From CAYWKL01 sp964459095 (GTDB lineage: Bacteria > Patescibacteriota > Microgenomatia > Daviesbacterales > UBA10151), in contig CAYWKL010000008.1 of NCBI GenBank assembly GCA_964459095.1, forward strand, positions 1 to 38,565: 38,565 bases of DNA. The letters are read 5' to 3'. The number at the start of each line of letters is the position of its first letter. Within the stretch, counting starts at the first letter, position 1. Both the position numbers and the translations under genes were made by a program. The notes beneath the pieces were generated by a model, which saw only the letters and a list, made by a program, of their open reading frames with translations, was not told the DNA's origin and did no database searches. Positions 37,172-38,565 of the stretch are shown in pieces.

Positions 37172-38080
37172 ATGAGTACCTATCACATTCCTGTGATGCT
37201 TAACGAGGTTTTAGATTACTTAAATGTAAAAAAAGATTCTTGGTATATTGACTGTAATTTAGGAGGCGGGGGTCACACTGAAGGAATTTTAAAAAAAGGT
37301 GGAAATGTCTTGGGTATTGATTTGGATAATGACGCAATAAGTGAAGTTCAAAAAAAATTAAGTAAATACATTTTGTCTAAAAACCTTATCCTAAAATGTA
37401 ACAATTTTTCGTACGTACAACAGATTGTTACAGGCCTTGGATTATCGGGTATAAGAGGAATTTTATTTGATTTAGGTGTTTCTTCATATCAACTGGAAAC
37501 TCCAAACAGAGGTTTTAGTTTTAATTTAGATGCTCCCTTGGATATGAGAATGGACCAATCCTCTAATTCTCCGAAAGCTTCTGATTTACTAAAAGTTTTG
37601 TCAGAAAAAGAACTCTCAGAACTTTTTTGGAAATTAGGGGAAGAGAGGTTTGCCAGGCAAATTGCAAGAAAAATTGTTGAGGTTAGAAAACAAAAAAGTA
37701 TTGAGACTACAAATGATCTTGTACGGGTTATTCTGTCAGTAAGACACCGCAGTCCAAACGATAAGATCCACCCAGCAACGCGGGTTTTCCAAGCTTTAAG
37801 AATAGCAGTAAATGATGAGTTAAACTCCTTAAGAGAAGCTTTGCCACAAGCGCTGGATATTTTAGAAAAAGGCGGCAGAATTGTAGTAATAAGTTTTCAT
37901 TCACTTGAGGATAGAATTGTCAAAAACTTTTTTAAAGACCACTCCTCTCGTCATCCTGAGCGTTCAAGCGAAGGATCTATAAAAATTTTAACTAGAAAGC
38001 CTATTGAACCTACTGAAGAAGAAATTATTCAAAACCCCCGAGCAAGAAGTGGAAAATTAAGAGTTGCTGAAAGATTGTGA
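37172..38080 (+). CDS. rsmH: 16S rRNA m4C1402 methyltransferase RsmH (MraW)
   Basis: 302 residues from ATG 37172 (MSTYHIPVMLNEVLDYLNVK); an in-frame ATG at 37133 lies upstream of the -10 box and inside the GT4 gene. SAM-binding region DCNLGGGGHTEGIL, GIDLDNDAI, FDLGVSSYQLETPNRGFSF, PLDMRMDQ, the insertion domain, then HPATRVFQALRIAVNDEL and VISFHSLEDRIVKNFF. Usually second in the dcw operon, here detached. A variable loop near the C-terminus reads SRHPERSSEGS and is encoded by a dispersed repeat (37950-37977); the conserved end NPRARSGKLRVAER follows in frame. The last 24 bp overlap the convergent GT4. Confidence 0.97.
   Translation: MSTYHIPVMLNEVLDYLNVKKDSWYIDCNLGGGGHTEGILKKGGNVLGIDLDNDAISEVQKKLSKYILSKNLILKCNNFSYVQQIVTGLGLSGIRGILFDLGVSSYQLETPNRGFSFNLDAPLDMRMDQSSNSPKASDLLKVLSEKELSELFWKLGEERFARQIARKIVEVRKQKSIETTNDLVRVILSVRHRSPNDKIHPATRVFQALRIAVNDELNSLREALPQALDILEKGGRIVVISFHSLEDRIVKNFFKDHSSRHPERSSEGSIKILTRKPIEPTEEEIIQNPRARSGKLRVAERL
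37950..37977. repeat. Dispersed repeat inside rsmH
   Basis: GTCATCCTGAGCG, six bases, then CGAAGGATC: a form of the repeat whose reverse complement makes the right half of the 396-464 element. It is read in frame as RHPERSSEGS within a variable loop of RsmH. Confidence 0.8.
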
Positions 38081-38565
38081 ATATTTTAGATAGATACTTA
38101 AAGTTTCTTTTGCTAATTTTTCCCAGCTAAAATTTTTTACTCTTTCTTGTCCTTTTTTAACTAGTTCGCTTCTTAAACTTTCACTATTTAATACATTCAC
38201 TATTTTTTCTTCCATATCTTTTTGATTTTTTGGGTCAAAATATAAGGCTGCATGACCTCCAACCTCAGGTAATGAACCTGCATTTGATGAAACAACTGGA
38301 CAACCACAAGCAAAAGCCTCAAGTAAAGGGATTCCAAAACCTTCCTCTAGAGAAGGCATTACAAAGACTTCTGCAGATTTATATAATCCAACTAATTCCT
38401 CATCAGCTATGAATCCAGTAAAAATAATGTCCTTAGCCCCTTTGTCATTCCCGCGAAAGCGGGAATCCATTTCCTTTTTTATTCTCTGCCAGAAGTAATG
38501 ATCATTGCCGGATAAAACAAGCTGTATCTCAGATTCTCTTTTCTTAATTTCTAAAAATGCTTTAA
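38057..38565 (-). CDS. Glycosyltransferase family 4 (5' part outside window)
   Basis: About 169 residues are visible; the frame stays open to the window edge, so the N-terminal acceptor domain is missing here. The visible part is the GT-B donor domain: EIQLVLSGNDHYFWQRIKK, then GAKDIIFTGFIADEELVGLY, VFVMPSLEEGFGIPLLEAFA (EX7E), GCPVVSSNAGSLPEVGGHAA. Between the two first segments the peptide MDSRFRGNDK is encoded by a palindromic repeat (38443-38469), at a surface loop of the fold. The ATG in that repeat is not the true start, because conserved sequence continues upstream. Convergent 24-bp overlap with rsmH. Confidence 0.93.
   Translation of the reverse strand, partial: KAFLEIKKRESEIQLVLSGNDHYFWQRIKKEMDSRFRGNDKGAKDIIFTGFIADEELVGLYKSAEVFVMPSLEEGFGIPLLEAFACGCPVVSSNAGSLPEVGGHAALYFDPKNQKDMEEKIVNVLNSESLRSELVKKGQERVKNFSWEKLAKETLSIYLKYSQSFSNS
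38443..38469. repeat. Palindromic repeat inside the GT4 gene
   Basis: TGTCATTCCCGCGAAAGCGG followed by GAATCCA, with perfect arms ATTCCCGC/GCGGGAAT around a short GAAA loop. This is a well-known dispersed bacterial repeat; on the minus strand it is translated in frame as DSRFRGND. Confidence 0.9.

Noticed and set aside
1..38565. Intrinsic terminators, CRISPR arrays, transposases, prophage genes
   Set aside because: Hairpins exist but none is followed by a proper T-tract; no repeat-spacer array and no mobile-element protein was seen. The tandem array at 32822-32866 has no spacers.

Overview
The window looks like chromosome from a Candidate Phyla Radiation (Patescibacteria) bacterium, most likely Microgenomates-like. 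This is an inference from gene content and style: A+T-rich DNA, very tight packing, overlapping genes, many short-anchor surface proteins (LysM, DUF4012, Ig-like, beta-helix), a rearranged dcw cluster and small palindromic repeats inside genes. No transposase, phage gene or CRISPR array was seen. The longest gene-free stretch is about 250 bp (17094-17343), so no gap exceeds 300 bp.

Layout. 1-2257: lemA (cut by the window edge) and polX on the minus strand. 2323-6551: tRNA-Asp, an unrecognised 152-aa gene, a LysM membrane protein, tRNA-Gly and tRNA-Thr, a secreted beta-helix/FN3 protein and an Ig-like membrane protein, all plus. 6548-11040: surface-glycan genes (PIG-V-like mannosyltransferase, O-antigen ligase-like protein, GT2, flippase) and tRNA-Val. 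11139-17093: lepB facing parB-rpmA-rplU, then rodA and ileS. 17344-17886: a four-helix-bundle protein. 17883-30073: the division and cell wall cluster, read on the minus strand as mraZ-ftsL-ftsI-murE-(murB-like)-murF-mraY-ftsW-murG-ftsQ-ftsA-ftsZ. 30210-33509: an anchored unknown protein, glyS, a DUF4242 protein and recO. 33534-38565: DUF4012 protein, sugar transferase, GT4, rsmH (detached from dcw) and a second GT4 cut by the window end.

How they work together. MraZ sits first in a roughly 11-kb division operon that carries the late divisome (FtsQ, L-like, W, I, A, Z) and lipid II synthesis genes. murC, murD and ddl are absent from the cluster. MurE and MurF both lack the usual N-terminal UDP-binding domain, the MurB homolog is only an FAD-domain fragment, MraY lacks its C-terminal His triad and MurG has an altered first glycine loop. 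The divisome and SEDS/PBP genes look intact. The two glycan regions could supply polysaccharide assembly, export and ligation, with LepB processing secreted proteins.

Expression. Many genes show a -10 box (often extended, TGnTATAAT-like) 6-9 nt before the start codon with no Shine-Dalgarno sequence, which suggests leaderless mRNAs. ftsZ, the LysM gene, the flippase and the DUF4242 gene have leaders with clear Shine-Dalgarno sequences. All five convergent gene pairs overlap at their 3' ends, and I found no convincing intrinsic terminator with a T-tract.
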